Of a stretch of 64,000 nt of DNA, positions 61,386 to 64,000 are shown in pieces (the first letter of the stretch is position 1; every line of letters begins with the position of its first letter). The notes under the pieces are model-generated. The model searched no databases and was not told the origin of the DNA. It saw nothing but the letters and a program-made list of their open reading frames with translations. Source of the DNA: Magnaporthiopsis rhizophila (Eukaryota > Ascomycota > Sordariomycetes > Magnaporthales > Magnaporthaceae); contig PYSS01000027.1 in NCBI GenBank assembly GCA_003049465.1, forward strand, positions 47,499 through 111,498, given 5' to 3'. Made by a program: the position numbers and the translations under genes.

Positions 61386-64000
61386 AGGGGATACGTTGGT
61401 GGAGAGGGCAGTTGTCGGACGGAGGCTCGTTGTGCTTCGCGTCACCTTTGCGCAAGCGAAACGAGAAGGGTTCGTGTCGGATGAAGTCGGCCGCCTGCCG
61501 CGCGAAGGCCGCCAGGGGTTCGCAACACTGTTGCCAGGGGAGGGTAGCTTACACGCAAGGAGAGAGCACAGCCGAGCGGTGAATACTTGGATACATACCG
61601 ACGCTAACGAGGAGATTCTTGTCTATACCCGCTACTAGTAATCTCATCATCGTCCAAGTGTCTTTCCCTGGTTGGCGGAGTTCCCTTGCAAACATCACAA
61701 GATCTTCCGAGGATGCTCACATCCCATCGCCATCCGTAGCACCTGGCCCCGTCACGCCGGTCGAACGGATGCAGCAGCACAAGACTATCGCTCACCCTTG
61801 CCTACAGACACCTGCTTTTTTCGGGGGCGTGCCACACGCAAGAAGGCGGCTCCGCGCGCTTCACAGTCGTCCCCCCCCCTTTTTTTTCCCTGACAGATAA
61901 TCCCCCGCGGGAGCCTGCCGCCGCATGTTTCACAGATGTTGCGAACCCATCGCCAACGTGTCCGCCCCGTGTCATTGGCCGAATTCTCTGCCTTGGTGCG
62001 ACGTCATCTAGCCGGGCTGCCGCATGACGCTGCCTTTTTGTGTCGTACCTTTCACCAACCCGCCAGGACTGTGCCTCGTTCGACATCCACTTTGTACCTG
62101 CCTGTCTGCCTTGTCCCTTGATCCCCTCTGGCCCGGAGGCAATCTGAAAGCGATGGTTTATGGAGACGACTATAGACTAGGTGTGTTTCCAGGCAATGCA
62201 GGTTAGTCCCTCTCGTTTACAACATCTTGTCGGCTCCTCGCGATTGTTGAAATTGAAAGATATCCAATAACCACAGCTCTAGCTAAACTTCACTTCTCTC
62301 GGCTTTTTGGGCTTCATGAGGATTCTTCCTGCAGCCCGGCGCTCATTTGCTATTTGCACGTCAAACGGTTCCTTTACAAATCCATTATTTGAAGACTCAC
62401 GCATATCACAAGCTACGAACAAGCTCCGTGCCGCAGCTATGCCGTAGGCGAGCGGCAGTCGCCATCGCGGCAGATCTCAATGCTTGTTCCCCGCCGTGCG
62501 GACGGCAGAGAGGGCAAAAGCGATTTGCGGCAGGGTGAAACTGAAGCTACACCTCGCTTCCGCGGCCCTTTTCTGGAAAAGGAGCCGCCATGCAGCTCGC
62601 CTGGGGGACGGACTTTTTTTTCTTGCACACAACTACCCTAGGTACCTGGGCATCCGCCGGCATCTCGCGTCGGGTACGACACGGCCTCTGTGGTGCGGGT
62701 TTCTGTGTGTCACGTCAGTGAAGGCGGTCAGCCGCCAAAAGTGTAACACGTACTTTAGGTAGGCAGGTAATTATGAGCCGCAAAACCAACGTTACTTGGC
62801 TAAGCCTAGGCTGTAGGTGTGTGTAAAATAGGAGACGAGTTCGGCGGAATGGATAATGATGTGTAATGGTGAGACGGGGGTCGGGACGGCGTAAACTAGG
62901 CGTAACACGATAGAGCAAGGGGTGCACGACAATGATGTAACTAATAACCTACCTAGGTACTTCAACCGGCGTTTGTAGGCAGCGCTGGTCTGCCTCGACA
63001 TGTGCTCAAGGCAGTGGACGATCGGCCTCCTAGTTCACTGCTGTTATCAAATGATAACACCCTCTGACAAAGACCAACTTTGGTGCTCCATGGCCAGCAC
63101 CGCGAGCACCCCCTGATCACGTAGCCATCACTTACGGACGTTGAATTGATCGGTCAGACGACACTCAAGGGGGCCTTCTTTCGCTTTTTGATGTAATAAT
63201 GCGCACCAAAAGGGTCGCACGTCTCCGATGGTCACCTTTCCCACGTCCCGCTCGCGGCGGACGCAGAAAATGCGCAGGCAGCCGCGAAAAGAGAAAAGAA
63301 CAAGCTAGGCCTCTCCGTTGAAAATGTCACCCTCCTTTGAAATGACAGGCAGGCCCGTCCTTGTCCGTCCACCGCACAGCCGTGCGGTGGGGACCAGGGT
63401 TGTCAAATATCAAACGGGAAGGTCCCCGCAGCCATTCACTCCCTCCCGCGAGCCCAGGGTAGGCTAGCCACTTCAGCAAAAGGTGGATGGATAACCCGCT
63501 AACCGATCCAATAAGGGGGCTTAGTGCACTTTTCTGGCACCTTGCACACTTCCGAGATTCTCGCCGGCTCAGTCTAGCCTCTTATGGGAAGGGTGTCGGC
63601 AGTAAAAGAGCCATTCCCGGTTGTCTTCGAGTTGTTACTTGTGACGTGTCTCCCCGCGGTGCGAAAGTGCCTCCCGGCAGGCAACGGGAAGTGAAGTGAA
63701 AGGATGGGCCACAAGAAAGGGTTGCATGCCAGCATAGAGCAAACACCAGCATCGAGATTTTGGCCGAGCATCTCCTTGGATACTTGTCGTCTCGTCTCAA
63801 CAAAAAACCAGAAACTACCTGGAAGTCCTGTCATTTATGACTTGGTGCAGCCCCTTTTTCTGGTTTCTGTCAGGGGTGATGGGTCCGAGCCTTTTTGAAA
63901 GAGAGGAAGCATCCTGGTATTTAATGAGGTCGCCGACTAGGGGATAATCAATACAGGAAGGCTTCTGGTGTCACGCGGGGATCATCACCCCCCCCCCCTC
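61386..64000. other. 2.6-kb region without supported gene (right edge)
   Basis: Only short, overlapping frames without motifs are present. A 9-bp perfect hairpin (CCACCGCAC/GTGCGGTGG) lies at 63369-63390. A C run of about ten ends the window. No tRNA or rRNA signature was noticed. Confidence 0.4.

Overview
The window is from the nuclear genome of a filamentous ascomycete, most likely a Sordariomycete. Supporting signs are GC-rich coding sequence split by 59-90 nt introns with GTRNGT donors, CTRAC/CTGAC branch sites and YAG acceptors, pyrimidine-rich leaders, TATA boxes 90-270 nt upstream of starts, and a typical fungal gene set (AA9 LPMO, secreted esterase, M28 peptidase, MFS sugar transporter, Fig1 protein, KP4-like secreted protein). 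A poly-T run containing one N near 46.06 kb indicates a draft assembly. Genus cannot be judged from sequence alone. All gene models are by-eye splice predictions; those whose exon lengths close into one frame are stated as such.

Layout. 0.8-2.8 kb (-): secreted protein with an array of N-glycosylation sequons. 3.85-4.7 kb (+): J-domain protein with a Cys-rich tail. 5.4 kb: 111-bp solo-LTR-like element with a 5-bp target duplication. 6.8-7.4 kb (-): small secreted Cys-rich protein. 7.4-11.2 kb: no supported gene. 11.2-11.8 kb (-): spliced gene with a frameshift. 12.9-15.3 kb (+): SnoaL-like protein followed by a polytopic membrane protein. 16.1-16.8 kb (-): disordered protein. 18-19.8 kb: decayed sequence with a fold-back element abutting a broken gene, then a frameshifted pseudogene. 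21.1-22 kb (+): poorly resolved membrane glycoprotein. 22.75-24.1 kb (+): secreted esterase. 25.06-26.95 kb (-): five-exon sugar transporter. 28.2-28.8 kb (-): KP4-like secreted protein. 30.4-31.4 kb (-): SDR oxidoreductase. 33.2-34.1 kb (+): AA9 LPMO. 35.3-35.6 kb (+): tiny spliced membrane protein. 36.2-36.6 kb: palindromic repeat array. 37.5-39.1 kb (+): M28 aminopeptidase. 40.1-42.2 kb (+): APC permease with a 4-nt micro-exon. 42.5-47.1 kb (-): ZIP zinc transporter and a His-rich GPI protein. 48.8-51 kb (-): mucin-like single-pass protein. 54-55 kb (+): Asn-rich protein. 55.6-56.6 kb (+): Fig1-family protein. 59.3-61.4 kb (+): decayed Nha1-type cation/H+ antiporter. 61.4-64 kb: no supported gene.

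Most interesting region: 42.5-47.1 kb. The ZIP transporter has an ectodomain built of Cys/His modules, each on its own exon. Just upstream on the same strand is a predicted GPI-anchored protein with two CxPHGDHWxC motifs around an Asp/His tract. The 1.1 kb promoter side of the ZIP gene holds six GCCARG (PacC-type) hexamers, all in one orientation, and two copies of a 12-mer with an ACCTT zinc-response-like half site. Together this suggests an alkaline-pH zinc-scavenging locus, comparable in logic to zrfC/aspf2 of Aspergillus fumigatus or PRA1/ZRT1 of Candida albicans but with a different partner protein. This is inference and needs expression and binding data.

The esterase, LPMO, sugar transporter, SDR and aminopeptidase fit growth on plant material, though they are scattered single genes and not an evident cluster.
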